Shown here: piece by piece, positions 38,628 through 47,700 of the stretch
Layout: every line of letters starts with the position of its first letter
Position numbering within the stretch: position 1 is the first letter of the stretch
Source of the DNA: Vibrio renipiscarius
GTDB lineage: Bacteria > Pseudomonadota > Gammaproteobacteria > Enterobacterales > Vibrionaceae
NCBI RefSeq assembly: GCF_000827885.1
Contig: NZ_JTKH01000021.1
Span: 1 to 64,000, forward strand
Reading direction: 5' to 3'
Length of the DNA stretch: 64,000 bases
Made by a program: the position numbers and the translations under genes
The notes under the pieces: model-generated
Told to the model about the DNA's origin: nothing
What the model saw: the letters and a program-made list of their open reading frames with translations, nothing else
Database searches by the model: none

Positions 38628-39036
38628 AAGTGTGCTTGGGTTATGAAATCTCTGCTCTAGGTTATAGCAGAAGCAAAAAATGACAGCAATGATTCGTTAT
38701 AAACGAAGTTAAACGCATTTTTTGTAAGTTTTACCGAACTTTAAAAATCATTTATGACAGTCAATTGTCATAAATATCAAAATTTCAGAGAAATATTTCA
38801 CTTATTTGATAAATATCTCGACTCATCCCCCACTTAAATGAAACCAATTTAATCATTTAAAATCAATAATTTAGACCGCATGTATATCCCCGTATACATA
38901 GTTAACTCCCCATACATCATAAAATTCGATTTGTTACATCGAACTGTAATATTACTGAAATATTTCCACTCTAGTATCGGCCTCAGATTAAACATACAGA
39001 CCAAAACGAAGATTCTAACGGTCAATGGAGAAAATT
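38628..39036. promoter_or_regulatory. nhaR-nptA divergent control region with three inverted repeats
   Basis: About 410 bp of AT-rich DNA with no gene. Three inverted repeats stand out: ATTTATGACA-N6-TGTCATAAAT (38750-38775, perfect 10-bp arms), ATGTATA-N6-TATACAT (38880-38899, perfect 7-bp arms), and TTCGAT-N7-ATCGAA (38925-38943). The last overlaps a possible promoter for nptA (TTCGAT, 16-bp spacer, TAATAT at 38947-38952). The first contains TGTCATAAAT, which resembles half of a Pho box. Confidence 0.55.
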
Positions 39037-40185
39037 ATGATGAACCAAGCTACTTCTGCAGCTGCACCAATTTCGAGCACTACTCGCTGGTTACGCTGGG
39101 CTAACTTGGCATTCATGTTGTACTTACTACTGCTTGCAGTATCTATGGTAGGTACAGGTTTTAAATGGTCAGTCGGTGATCAAGCGCGCGTTCTTTTTGA
39201 ATTTGCATCGCACCCAGTCGCTGGCTTAATGATTGGTCTAGTTGCAACCGCACTTATTCAATCATCAAGTACCGTTACTTCTATTATCGTCGGCCTTGTT
39301 GCTGGTGGTTTACCTGTAGAGACAGCAATCCCTATGGTTATGGGTGCCAACATTGGTACAACCGTAACAAACACTCTTGTGTCTCTTGGCCACATGCGTT
39401 GTAAAGAAGAATTTAAACGTGCGTTTGCAAGTGCAACAATTCACGACTTCTTTAACCTGCTTGCGGTAGCTATTTTCTTACCACTGGAAATGATGTTCGG
39501 TATTCTGGACAAGATTTCTCATTGGTTGGTGTCTCCATTGCTTGCAACGGGTGACATGAGCATGGGCGGATTTGACTTTGTTAAGCCAATTACAAAACCT
39601 GTAATCAGCGCAATCCAAGGCCCTCTAAGCACATTTGGTAACACCGTTGGTGGCGTATTACTGATTGTTCTAGGTATCGCAACTATCTTCGTCGCTATCA
39701 CTGTTATGGGTAAGCTAATGAAGGGCCTAATGGTTGGCCGTGCACGTGATATCTTAAAGAACGCAATTGGTCGTGGCCCTATCCACGGTATCGTTTCAGG
39801 TTCAATCGTAACGGTTCTTGTACAATCGTCTTCTACAACAACTAGCCTAATGGTTCCTCTTGTAGGTACTGGCGTGTTGAAAGTACGTGATGTTTACCCA
39901 TTTACTCTTGGTGCGAACATCGGTACATGTATTACAGCACTACTTGCAGCAACAGCGGTATCAGGTGAGTTCGCCGTGTTCGCACTGCAGATTGCTCTAG
40001 TACACCTAGTGTTCAACCTAATGGCGACGGTATTCATCTTTGGTATTCCGTTCCTACGTGAGATTCCAGTGAAGTGTGCTGAGTTCCTTGCAGAAATGGC
40101 AATCAAAAACAAAGCCGTGGTTGCAGCGTACCTACTGTTCGTCTTCATCGTGCTACCAGGTACAATCCTAGCGCTGACTGTATAA
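39037..40185 (+). CDS. nptA: Na+/phosphate cotransporter NptA (SLC34 type)
   Basis: Polytopic membrane protein of 382 residues with the inverted-repeat architecture of type II Na/Pi cotransporters. The paired QSSS signatures are visible: ALIQSSSTVTSIIVG and VLVQSSSTTTSLMVP, each followed by GANIGT. It imports phosphate driven by sodium. I chose the ATG at 39037, six bases after GGAG (39027-39030), instead of the ATG at 39025 that includes this ribosome site. Divergent from nhaR; followed by a strong terminator. Confidence 0.93.
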   Translation: MMNQATSAAAPISSTTRWLRWANLAFMLYLLLLAVSMVGTGFKWSVGDQARVLFEFASHPVAGLMIGLVATALIQSSSTVTSIIVGLVAGGLPVETAIPMVMGANIGTTVTNTLVSLGHMRCKEEFKRAFASATIHDFFNLLAVAIFLPLEMMFGILDKISHWLVSPLLATGDMSMGGFDFVKPITKPVISAIQGPLSTFGNTVGGVLLIVLGIATIFVAITVMGKLMKGLMVGRARDILKNAIGRGPIHGIVSGSIVTVLVQSSSTTTSLMVPLVGTGVLKVRDVYPFTLGANIGTCITALLAATAVSGEFAVFALQIALVHLVFNLMATVFIFGIPFLREIPVKCAEFLAEMAIKNKAVVAAYLLFVFIVLPGTILALTV

Positions 40186-40211
40186 TTAAACGTACAACAT
40201 CTTTGCTTGCT

Positions 40212-40241
40212 AAGCCCTCGACGAAAGTCGGGGGCTTTTTT
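40212..40241 (+). terminator. Terminator of nptA
   Basis: An 11-bp stem with one wobble (AAGCCCTCGAC with GTCGGGGGCTT, GAAA loop) followed by TTTT. Confidence 0.9.
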
Positions 40242-40244
40242 GTA

Positions 40245-40485
40245 TTTAAGGATTAGAGAACGCGGTATCGTGATAAAGACATTATAGTCTTCCCCAGAAA
40301 TCGTCTCTCTTAACGTCATGCTTTGTCGTAAATGACACTGCACAACCATTGCTACTCTCTAACCTATCGGCCTCTTACGTCCTAGCACACGCCAACGCTA
40401 ATACCTCAAGGGAACTCGCCCCCTCTTGGATAGAAACACCCCCCCCTTTTTGATTATCCGATCTCAGGTTCCCGCCTTTCTTCTG
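40245..40485. other. Gap between nptA and thyA terminators
   Basis: About 240 bp with no gene on either strand that I can support. It contains a run of eight C followed by five T (40439-40451). The plus-strand open frame 40426-40638 is spurious; it crosses the thyA terminator and tandem repeat. Confidence 0.5.
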
Positions 40486-40516
40486 GCAAAAAAAAGACTG
40501 ACACATGGTCAGTCTT
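40486..40516 (-). terminator. Terminator of the lgt-thyA transcript
   Basis: On the minus strand a 9-bp perfect stem (40516-40508 with 40502-40494, 5-nt loop) is followed by a long T-run (complement of the A-run at 40488-40495). Confidence 0.9.
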
Positions 40517-40532
40517 CGCTTCGTTTTATTAG

Positions 40533-40570
40533 GCGCCTAGTTATTGCGCGCCTAGTTATTGCGCGCCTAG
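40533..40570. repeat. 15-bp tandem repeat just after thyA
   Basis: GCGCCTAGTTATTGC occurs at 40533-40547 and 40548-40562, with a partial third copy at 40563-40570. The array lies between the thyA stop codon (40573) and its terminator. Read on the minus strand each unit carries TAG and TAA. Most likely a slippage duplication in the 3' UTR. Confidence 0.85.
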
Positions 40571-40572
40571 CA

Positions 40573-41424
40573 CTACACCGAGAATGGGAATTGAATCGGC
40601 TCGTGAGATTCATAACCTTCAACCCAGAAATCGTCTAGCGTGACCCAGGTTTCCAAATCTTCAAGCGATTTAATCTCAGGATTGATGTGGAAAGTCGCAG
40701 GCGCTAGCGGCTCACGCTTTAGCTGCACATCACGCATCAACTCAAGTTGGTCTTCATAGATATGAGCGTTCACAATCTTATGGTAAGCCACACCCGCTTT
40801 TTTGCCGGTGATTTGCGCCATAATCGCCAAGAACACATACACCTGAACCATGTTGAAGTTAAGGCCGAGCGGAACATCACATGAACGTTGCGTACTATTT
40901 AAATAAAGCGTATCACCTAATAATGAAAAGTGATGGCTGTACATGCACGGACGTAAACAACCCATATGAAACTCGCCCGGATTGTAGAAATTAAGAATTT
41001 CACCACGGTCATCCACACCACGCGTCAAATCATCCACAATTTTACGCAGCTGATCGATATGACCGCCATCCGGCTTCGCCCATGAACGACCTTGAACGCC
41101 ATACACTCGACCCATATCGTCTTCACCTTTACGGTGAGCGTTGTTGAGCCAGGCATCATTTAAGTTCGCATTCGCATCCCATGTTTTAGTGCCTAGCTTA
41201 CGGAAATCTTCCGCATTGTCGTAGCCGCGAATATAACCAAGTAATTCCGCGACAGCTGACTTCCAAAAGCTCTTACGCGTGGTGACCAGCGGAAATTGGT
41301 TGTTAGCGACATCATAGGTCAAATCGGCATTGATCACCGTAAGACAACGCTTACCGGTACGCTCATTCGCGATCCATTCACCCTGGTCAACAATGCGCTG
41401 ACAAAGTTCTAAATATTGTTTCAC
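40573..41424 (-). CDS. thyA: Thymidylate synthase
   Basis: Folate-dependent methylation of dUMP to dTMP. The 283-residue protein has the catalytic cysteine segment [11 protein letters not shown] followed by [13 protein letters not shown], and the NAHIYEDQ motif. It starts nine bases after lgt stops. The lgt-thyA pair is conserved in gammaproteobacteria. The sequence around the catalytic Cys (RPCMYSHHF) differs from the E. coli LAPCHAFFQF form but is a known variant of the family. Confidence 0.96.
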   Translation of the reverse strand: MKQYLELCQRIVDQGEWIANERTGKRCLTVINADLTYDVANNQFPLVTTRKSFWKSAVAELLGYIRGYDNAEDFRKLGTKTWDANANLNDAWLNNAHRKGEDDMGRVYGVQGRSWAKPDGGHIDQLRKIVDDLTRGVDDRGEILNFYNPGEFHMGCLRPCMYSHHFSLLGDTLYLNSTQRSCDVPLGLNFNMVQVYVFLAIMAQITGKKAGVAYHKIVNAHIYEDQLELMRDVQLKREPLAPATFHINPEIKSLEDLETWVTLDDFWVEGYESHEPIQFPFSV

Positions 41425-41433
41425 ACCAATTCC

Positions 41434-42258
41434 TTATTTTGCATTTTGTTGGGGTAATTCATCTTGGTAATGGCCACGCTTGTAGGCCCAAACCATCATT
41501 AGAATACCAGCAAGAACCATCGGCAGTGACAGGATTTGTCCCATCGAGATAAAACCACCAAACAGGCCCAAATGCGCGTCAGGCTCACGTACATATTCCA
41601 CTAAGAAACGGAATGAACCGTAACCCGCAAGGAACAAGCCCGAAACGGATCCAAGAGGGCGCGGTTTTTTAATAAACCAATTAAGAATGAAAAACAGCAC
41701 AATACCTTCCAGTGCCATTTCATAAAGCTGAGAAGGATGACGCGGCAACGGTCCGCCATTTGGGAAAACAATTCCCCAAGGCACATCGGTGACTCGTCCC
41801 CACAACTCACTGTTCATAAAGTTACCCATGCGCCCCATACCTAAACCAAATGGTACAAGTGGTGCAATAAAATCGGCCACACCAAAGAAAGTGCGGCCAT
41901 TTTTACGCGCATACCAGAACATGGCAGTAATCACGCCGAGTAAACCACCGTGGAACGACATGCCGCCAGTCCACACTTTAAATAGGTAAAGCGGATCTTG
42001 TAAGAAAAGATCGAAGTTATAAAACATCACGTAGCCAACACGACCACCGATCACCACACCTAAAAAGCCAGCAAACAAGAGATCAGACACCTGATCACGA
42101 GTCCAGCCACTACCTGGTTTATCCGCACGGCGATTTGCCAGCCATAGAGCAAAAGCAAAACCGATCAAATACATCAAGCCATACCAACGAATGGAAAGTG
42201 GACCGATGGAGACGAGAACAGGATCGATATTAGGAAATTCAAAGTATCCTTGAGACAT
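41434..42258 (-). CDS. lgt: Prolipoprotein diacylglyceryl transferase Lgt
   Basis: Inner-membrane enzyme that adds diacylglycerol to the lipobox cysteine of prolipoproteins, the step before LspA. It has 274 residues with seven predicted TM helices. The Lgt signature [20 protein letters not shown] and HPSQLYEM are visible. It sits upstream of thyA. Confidence 0.96.
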   Translation of the reverse strand: MSQGYFEFPNIDPVLVSIGPLSIRWYGLMYLIGFAFALWLANRRADKPGSGWTRDQVSDLLFAGFLGVVIGGRVGYVMFYNFDLFLQDPLYLFKVWTGGMSFHGGLLGVITAMFWYARKNGRTFFGVADFIAPLVPFGLGMGRMGNFMNSELWGRVTDVPWGIVFPNGGPLPRHPSQLYEMALEGIVLFFILNWFIKKPRPLGSVSGLFLAGYGSFRFLVEYVREPDAHLGLFGGFISMGQILSLPMVLAGILMMVWAYKRGHYQDELPQQNAK

Positions 42259-42300
42259 AAACAGGTAACTCTTTTAATGATTGATTTAGGTGAGATTACG

Positions 42301-43092
42301 TTATAGCAGCATAGTTCCCGCTACGAACATCAAAAAGACGGCAAAGATTTTTTTCAATACAGCGGTAGGCAACGATGTCGCGAGCCTTGCGCCAATTCGA
42401 GTGGTCAACATTGATGTCGACGCAATCGCAGCTAATGCCGGTAAATAGACATACCCAATGCTGTAAGCTGGAAGATTTTCTGCACTATAGCCATTGAGAA
42501 CAAAGCCTATCATGCCTGAGATAGCAAGAACACAACCGCACACCGATGAAGATCCGACGGCCTTACGCATTTCGACACCATGACGATTCAAAAACGGCAC
42601 CGATAACGAACCGCCACCAATACCCGCTAAGCTTGAAACGAGACCAATCAATGAACCATAAAATGTCGTCACCTGACTAGAAGGCATATTTCGCTGTGTG
42701 GTGCTTTTCATCGACAGCAACATCTGCAGAGCTAGGCACAATACAATGATACCAAAGACTTTCGGTAGGTAGTGAGAAGGGATCCATTCAGCAAGATTAG
42801 CGCCAATAAAGCCACCAATAACGACGCCCGGCATCAACCATTTAATGACAAACATATCGACATTGCCGAGCTTCAAATGATTTAAAGCCGAAGAACCGGA
42901 TGTCACAATGATCGTCGCTAAAGAAGTGGCGAGCGCAATATTCATTGTAATCGCGGCATCGATACCCGCTTGTGGCAGCAAAATCAACAAAGCAGGCACC
43001 ACGATCAACCCGCCACCAATGCCCAATAATCCAGCCATGACGCCGACAAATGATCCCAACAATAACATCAGGAACAATAATTCTATATTCAC
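42301..43092 (-). CDS. TauE/SafE-family membrane protein (putative sulfite/anion exporter)
   Basis: A 263-residue polytopic protein with about eight TM helices and the internal duplication typical of TauE/SafE (GLLGIGGGLIVVPALL and SLAGIGGGSLSVPFLN). The family includes exporters of sulfite, sulfoacetate and other organosulfur anions; the substrate here cannot be read from sequence. It lies between ptsP and lgt, nine bases after the ptsP stop, so it is part of the same operon. Confidence 0.85.
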   Translation of the reverse strand: MNIELLFLMLLLGSFVGVMAGLLGIGGGLIVVPALLILLPQAGIDAAITMNIALATSLATIIVTSGSSALNHLKLGNVDMFVIKWLMPGVVIGGFIGANLAEWIPSHYLPKVFGIIVLCLALQMLLSMKSTTQRNMPSSQVTTFYGSLIGLVSSLAGIGGGSLSVPFLNRHGVEMRKAVGSSSVCGCVLAISGMIGFVLNGYSAENLPAYSIGYVYLPALAAIASTSMLTTRIGARLATSLPTAVLKKIFAVFLMFVAGTMLL

Positions 43093-43101
43093 TCTATGCC
43101 C

Positions 43102-45349
43102 TTATTTATTACCAGCGCGAATAAAACCAGAGAAGCCTTTTTGCTCGAAAAAGTCTTGCATCATAGTATATATGTCTTTGCCATAAGGTTGCATCAAGGC
43201 TTTGTCAGCAAGTTTCTGCAATTCATCCACTTGCGTATTGCGTAATAGATACTTCACTTTCGCCACGTTGGAGGTGTTCATACTTAAACTGCGATAACCT
43301 AAACCAACCATAAGTAATGCCCCCTATCGGGTCACCGGCTAGCTCACCGCAAATACACACGGGTAATTTAAGTTGAGTACAAGTCTGATGAATATGTTTT
43401 AGTGCCATCACGACCGCGGGATGCATCGATTCATACACATCCGAAACACGAGAGTTATTGCGATCAACCGCAAGTAGGTATTGTGTTAAATCATTCGTAC
43501 CAACAGAAACAAAATCCACCTTGTGCGCAATCAGTGGCAATAAATAAAGCATGGATGGCACTTCAATCATGATGCCAATTTGTGGCCGCACAATGCGAGG
43601 GTCGAGTTTCGATAACTCTTGATAGGCCTGTTCAATAAAGACAATGGCATCGTCCAACTCTTGCGCCCCCGACACCATCGGTAACAAAATGCTTAAATTG
43701 TGCGTCTCCACACTCGCTTTCATCATGGCTCGGATTTGCATTAAAAAGATATCCGGATGATCAAGCGTAAAACGAATGCCACGCCAGCCTAAAAACGGAT
43801 TGTCTTCTTCAATTGGCAGATACGGTAACGGCTTATCTCCACCAATATCAAGCGTACGCATCACGACACGCTTGTCAGGGTAAGTGCTTAATACCGATTG
43901 ATATTGTTGCGTCTGTTCTTCTTCTGATGGGAAGCGATGTTGCAATAAAAAGCTAATTTCAGTGCGATACAACCCCACACCATCTACGCCTTGGTTAACC
44001 GCGATATTGGCATCCGCGCTTAATCCTGCGTTGAGCAAAATTTCGATTCGCTCATGGTCTGCCGTAAAAGCCGCTTCTTCAATACGTTGATTGACCATAT
44101 TGGCCAGTTCACGCTCTTCATTCGCAAGCGCGCGGTATTCTTTGAGTAATTGCCGACTTGGAGAAACGAGGATTTTGCCACTGTAACCATCAACGATCCC
44201 TCTTTTACCATTAATGATATCAAGGTTAAGATTGACGCCCATTACCGCAGGAATCCCCAAGGCACGCGATAAAATTGCGGCATGAGAGTTCGCCGCCCCT
44301 TCCAATGAGACCACAGCCAAAAGTTTATCTTTGGGAATAGAGGCAATCAGTGAGGCCGTAAGCTCTCGAACCACAAGAATGACCGGTTGCTCAAAATCGT
44401 GTTGCTCTTGTTCTGCATTGTGGAGAAAGAACAACAAACGCTGACCAAGCTCTCGAATATCTTGAGCTCGCTCTTTTAAATAGCCATCCGCCATACGCGC
44501 AAAACGATTGGAATACGTTTCAACCACCTGTCTAACCGCCCAATCCGCACGATCGCCTTTCAGGATCTGTGTTTTCAGATCCTTACGCAGCATGGGGTCG
44601 TTGAGCAGGTGAGTAAACAGGTCGAAAATCGCTAATGTTTCTTTATTGATCTCGTTATCGAGCTTTTTCCGCATCCGACGAAAATCATTCAACGCTTCTT
44701 CAATTGCCAGCAGTAACCATTCTTGCTCACGGTCGATATCCAATGTGGATGCCGGGCGAACATCCGCTAATAATGGCTGAGAGTCGTCCCACCAAAATGG
44801 GCCTATCGCCACCCCAGAAGATGCGGGAATGCCGCGTATCGCCTGCTGTTTTTTCTCTAAACGCCACTGACCTTGAGTTTGGGCATGGGCAATAATGACC
44901 GCTAACTGAGCGGCTAACGTGACGAGAAAAGACTCTTCCATTTCATCAAATAGACGAGGCGCTTTTTGCTGGACAACTAATACCCCTAATACCTGCTTGC
45001 GGTAGATAATAGGAGTACCCAGAAAACTCTGGTACACCTTCTCGCCCAGTTGGGGAAAGTATTTGTAGTTTGGGTGCTTTGATGCTTCGGCAAGGTTGAG
45101 CGGTTCTGCGCTGCGTTTAACTAACCCCACCAAACCTTCATTGAAATGAATTTGTATTTTTTTGCCTTTGAAACGCAAACCTTGAGTTGCCATCAACTCA
45201 AGGCGTTGCATTTCTTCATTGGCAAGGTAAATAGTACAACACTCAGTCTCCATTGCGAGACACGTTTGCTGTACCAATAGCTCCAACGCGCTATGCACGT
45301 TTTCGACTCTTGAAACCTGTTCAACTATGTCCCTTAGTTGAGAAAGCAT
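43102..45349 (-). pseudogene. ptsP: PEP-protein phosphotransferase PtsP (EI-Ntr), frameshifted near the 3' end
   Basis: First component of the nitrogen PTS. There is an N-terminal GAF domain (about 1-165) and an enzyme I-like region with phospho-His in GAANSHAAILSRALG and the catalytic Cys in CICGELAGDPIG. At 43320-43324 there are five C (five G on the coding strand) where four are needed. Reading with one G fewer continues GALLMVGLGYRSLSMN and ends at 43102, giving the standard 748 residues (2248 bp = 749 codons + 1). As written, the frame is correct to about residue 675, adds 33 wrong residues and stops at 43223. The last 73 residues of the PEP-binding barrel are lost. Genuine mutation or homopolymer error; the sequence alone cannot tell. 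Confidence 0.9.
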
Positions 45350-45351
45350 TA

Positions 45352-45870
45352 CTACCCTCTTCGCGGTTTACGCTTACCTTTTGCTCGACGTTCTTTAAAC
45401 GGCATAGCCATGGATGCGAATTCTTTCATCGCTCGACGATAAACATCGCGCTTGAAAGAGACTACTTGGCGCACTGGGTACCAATAACTCACCCACCGCC
45501 AACCATCAAACTCAGGGGAACTACCACGTTGCATGTTGATTTTTGACTCATCACAATCCAAACGCAGCAGAAACCATTTCTGTTTTTGGCCGATACAAAC
45601 CGGTTTTGAATCCCACCTAACCAATCGTTTGGGTAATTTATACCTTAACCAATGACGACTTGTTGCGACGATTTTGACGTCTTGCTTAGTGAGACCGACC
45701 TCTTCATATAATTCACGATACATGGCCTGCTCTGGGTTTTCCCCATCATCAATCCCCCCTTGAGGAAACTGCCATGAATGTTGCCCGTATCGTTTAGCCC
45801 AGAAGACCTGACCATGGTTGTTACAGATTACAATTCCCACATTTAAGCGGTAACCATCGCCATCTATCAC
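45352..45870 (-). CDS. rppH: RNA pyrophosphohydrolase RppH
   Basis: Nudix enzyme that removes pyrophosphate from 5' triphosphate RNA and triggers RNase E decay. The 172-residue protein starts with GTG at 45870 ([17 protein letters not shown]), with AGAGG seven bases upstream. The longer open frame to 46047 has no homology and covers the DnaA-box region. The Nudix box [23 protein letters not shown] matches GX5EX7REUXEEXGU. ptsP follows two bases after its stop, the usual rppH-ptsP coupling. Confidence 0.95.
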   Translation of the reverse strand: MIDGDGYRLNVGIVICNNHGQVFWAKRYGQHSWQFPQGGIDDGENPEQAMYRELYEEVGLTKQDVKIVATSRHWLRYKLPKRLVRWDSKPVCIGQKQKWFLLRLDCDESKINMQRGSSPEFDGWRWVSYWYPVRQVVSFKRDVYRRAMKEFASMAMPFKERRAKGKRKPRRG

Positions 45871-45906
45871 TGGCCAACCTCTAATAAAATCTTTAATTAC
45901 AGCGAT

Positions 45907-46385
45907 TTTTCCACATATCCCCAAACGGAGCAAACTTACTAATGTGACTAACACAGAAATTATCGCCGAATGTCGCCAAACTGGATAACTAATGATCAGA
46001 TATGCGGTTATACACACATAAGTGAGACATAGCCCACATTTATTCACCTTTTCTGTGTATAACTATGTGAAAAAGCAACTAACAAGCATGACCACCATCG
46101 AAACAGCAAACTTGCGCAACAAACAAACCAATGGAAATCAAATTAAAATAACAATAAAAACAATACCTTAAACCAAAACCAAAACTAAAGGCGGACATTC
46201 CATCGACCATTTAATACAAGAAAACAGAAAGCGGTCAAATAACAACCAAGTGCGTATTTATCCACACCAATAGAAAATAAATTGCCTACTTACCATAAAA
46301 ATCAAGTGTAAACTTACCTAAAAACCCTGTTAATTCATACATATGTTGCTAAGGGTAATAATTTTCTGGATTTACTTGTGGATAA
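45907..46385. promoter_or_regulatory. Cluster of five DnaA boxes between rppH and mutH (DARS2-like)
   Basis: The 618-bp gap between rppH and mutH has no gene but five exact matches to the DnaA box TTWTNCACA: 45907-45915 (+, TTTTCCACA), 46008-46016 (+, TTATACACA), 46054-46062 (-, TTATACACA), 46258-46266 (+, TTATCCACA) and 46377-46385 (-, TTATCCACA). A near match (8 of 9) lies at 46040-46048. In E. coli the DnaA-reactivating sequence DARS2, which converts ADP-DnaA to ATP-DnaA, lies in exactly this interval (between mutH and ygdP, now rppH). The rest of the gap is very AT-rich. Confidence 0.75.
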
Positions 46386-46488
46386 GAGAAGAATGCCGAT
46401 CTTTTCAGCAAGTCGATGGCATTGCCACCAAGTCGCTATTTTTATAGATCACGTTACAATAACCGTAATCCCATCAATATATGACACG

Positions 46489-47154
46489 ATGAAGCCTGAA
46501 CCTCAATCCGAACAAGAGCTGCTTGAACGCGCTCGTGATATCGCTGGAATCACTTTTAAAGAGTTGGCTGATGAAGCCGGCATGGAAACCCCTATGGATC
46601 TTCGTAGGGATAAAGGCTGGGTAGGACAGCTATTAGAATGGCATTTAGGCGCAACCGCAGGCAGTAAGCCCCAGCAAGATTTTGAACAATTAGGCATTGA
46701 ACTCAAAACCATTCCCATTGGCTACAATGGTAAACCACTCGAAACGACTTTCGTCTGCGTTGCACCATTGATTGGCGTTCATGGTCTCACTTGGCAGCAA
46801 AGTCACGTCCGCAACAAATTATCCCGTGTGCTGTGGGTACCCGTTGAAGGGGAGCGAGAAATACCCTTAGCAGAACGTCGAGTCGGAAGCCCATTAATTT
46901 GGTCACCAAGCCCTGAAGAAGACCTGCAATTACAAACCGATTGGGAAGAGTTAATGGAGTTAATCGTACTCGGCCAAGTCGAAAAAATCACGGCGAGACA
47001 GGGGGTGATGTTACAAATACGCCCTAAAGCGGCGAACAGCCGCGCTCTAACCGATGCTTATGGGGCAAGTGGTAAAGTGATCAAAACCTTACCTCGTGGT
47101 TTTTATTTGCGCACGCAATTTACCGCTAAAATCCTCAGTCACTATTACGCATAA
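46489..47154 (+). CDS. mutH: DNA mismatch repair endonuclease MutH
   Basis: Methyl-directed endonuclease that nicks the unmethylated strand at hemimethylated GATC when activated by MutL. The 221-residue protein has the catalytic set in [13 protein letters not shown] (Asp, Glu, Lys) and [12 protein letters not shown] chose the ATG at 46489 ([12 protein letters not shown]); the open frame upstream to 46378 runs into the DnaA-box region and has no homology. No clear Shine-Dalgarno is visible. Its presence implies Dam methylation. Confidence 0.94.
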   Translation: MKPEPQSEQELLERARDIAGITFKELADEAGMETPMDLRRDKGWVGQLLEWHLGATAGSKPQQDFEQLGIELKTIPIGYNGKPLETTFVCVAPLIGVHGLTWQQSHVRNKLSRVLWVPVEGEREIPLAERRVGSPLIWSPSPEEDLQLQTDWEELMELIVLGQVEKITARQGVMLQIRPKAANSRALTDAYGASGKVIKTLPRGFYLRTQFTAKILSHYYA

Positions 47155-47173
47155 CGACGCTCAGTGCGTCGTT
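47153..47173. terminator. Hairpin between mutH and DUF6482-like gene
   Basis: A perfect 8-bp stem (AACGACGC with GCGTCGTT, 5-nt loop) overlaps both stop codons of the convergent genes. It lacks a clear T-run, so termination is only possible. Confidence 0.5.
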
Positions 47174-47472
47174 AATGACATTTCAATATCGTGATACATC
47201 GGGCTGTCACTGGTGCCAAATTCATCGTAAGCATTGTGCAGGCGTAAATAAGCGCGTTCTACGCCTAACCGCAATAACTCATCTTTCACTTGATCCAAAG
47301 ACTCGAAATGAATCGGTTCATTATCAATCATGATGGGTTCAACCTTATGCTTATACTCAACCGCGAGTAGGTAACACGACAAGTCAGAACAACTGATGAC
47401 AAACACTTTCGGTGGCTGATAGCTTGATTGGTGAAAACCATGAATCCATTTATCTAATTGTTTACGGTGCAT
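47161..47472 (-). CDS. Small conserved protein, probably DUF6482 family
   Basis: A 103-residue protein without signal peptide or TM helix. The sequence VFVISCSDLSCYLLAVEYKHK and ESLDQVKDELLRLGVERAYLRLHNAYDEFG fits a small family of unknown function found in vibrios, which I believe is DUF6482. GGGGGAG precedes the ATG at good spacing, supporting real translation. It is convergent with mutH and divergent from tas. Confidence 0.7.
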   Translation of the reverse strand: MHRKQLDKWIHGFHQSSYQPPKVFVISCSDLSCYLLAVEYKHKVEPIMIDNEPIHFESLDQVKDELLRLGVERAYLRLHNAYDEFGTSDSPMYHDIEMSLTTH

Positions 47473-47700
47473 AACTCCCCCTGCGGTATTCCTTCACGAC
47501 TCTGAGCACACTTTTTCCGTTGCATACCCCAGTGTGAAATAGACATTCCCTAGTAAGTATAGAAACAGAATTGTCATTTTGTGCTTTGGCGCTTTGGAAC
47601 GACGGAAAACCTGACTTATATTGACCTAGAGGGGAGCGTGCTACCCACTCGCGCCACCGACAACGCCCATACAGAAACGTCGACAAGACAAGGAAGGCTC

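Noticed and set aside
40426..40638. 70-codon plus-strand frame over the thyA 3' end
   Set aside because: It crosses the thyA terminator, the tandem repeat and the antisense end of thyA; its repetitive RLVIARLVIAR is only the translated 15-bp repeat.
43102..43311. Separate 69-codon gene downstream of ptsP
   Set aside because: Its sequence is the missing C-terminus of PtsP in another frame, so it is part of the frameshifted gene.
45871..46047. N-terminal extension of rppH
   Set aside because: The 59 extra codons precede a GTG with a good ribosome site, and RppH proteins begin MIDxDGYR. The DNA carries DnaA boxes.
45907..46385. A chromosomal replication origin
   Set aside because: DnaA boxes are present, but oriC of vibrio chromosome 1 lies near gidA/mioC/dnaA and that of chromosome 2 near rctB; neither is here. 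The mutH-rppH location fits DARS2 better.
46378..46488. N-terminal extension of mutH
   Set aside because: The extra 37 codons lack homology to MutH, and the region contains a DnaA box. The ATG at 46489 fits family length.
47581..47700. 40-codon extension of tas
   Set aside because: No homology, and the ATG at 47701 has AAGGAAGG at proper distance and matches the family N terminus.
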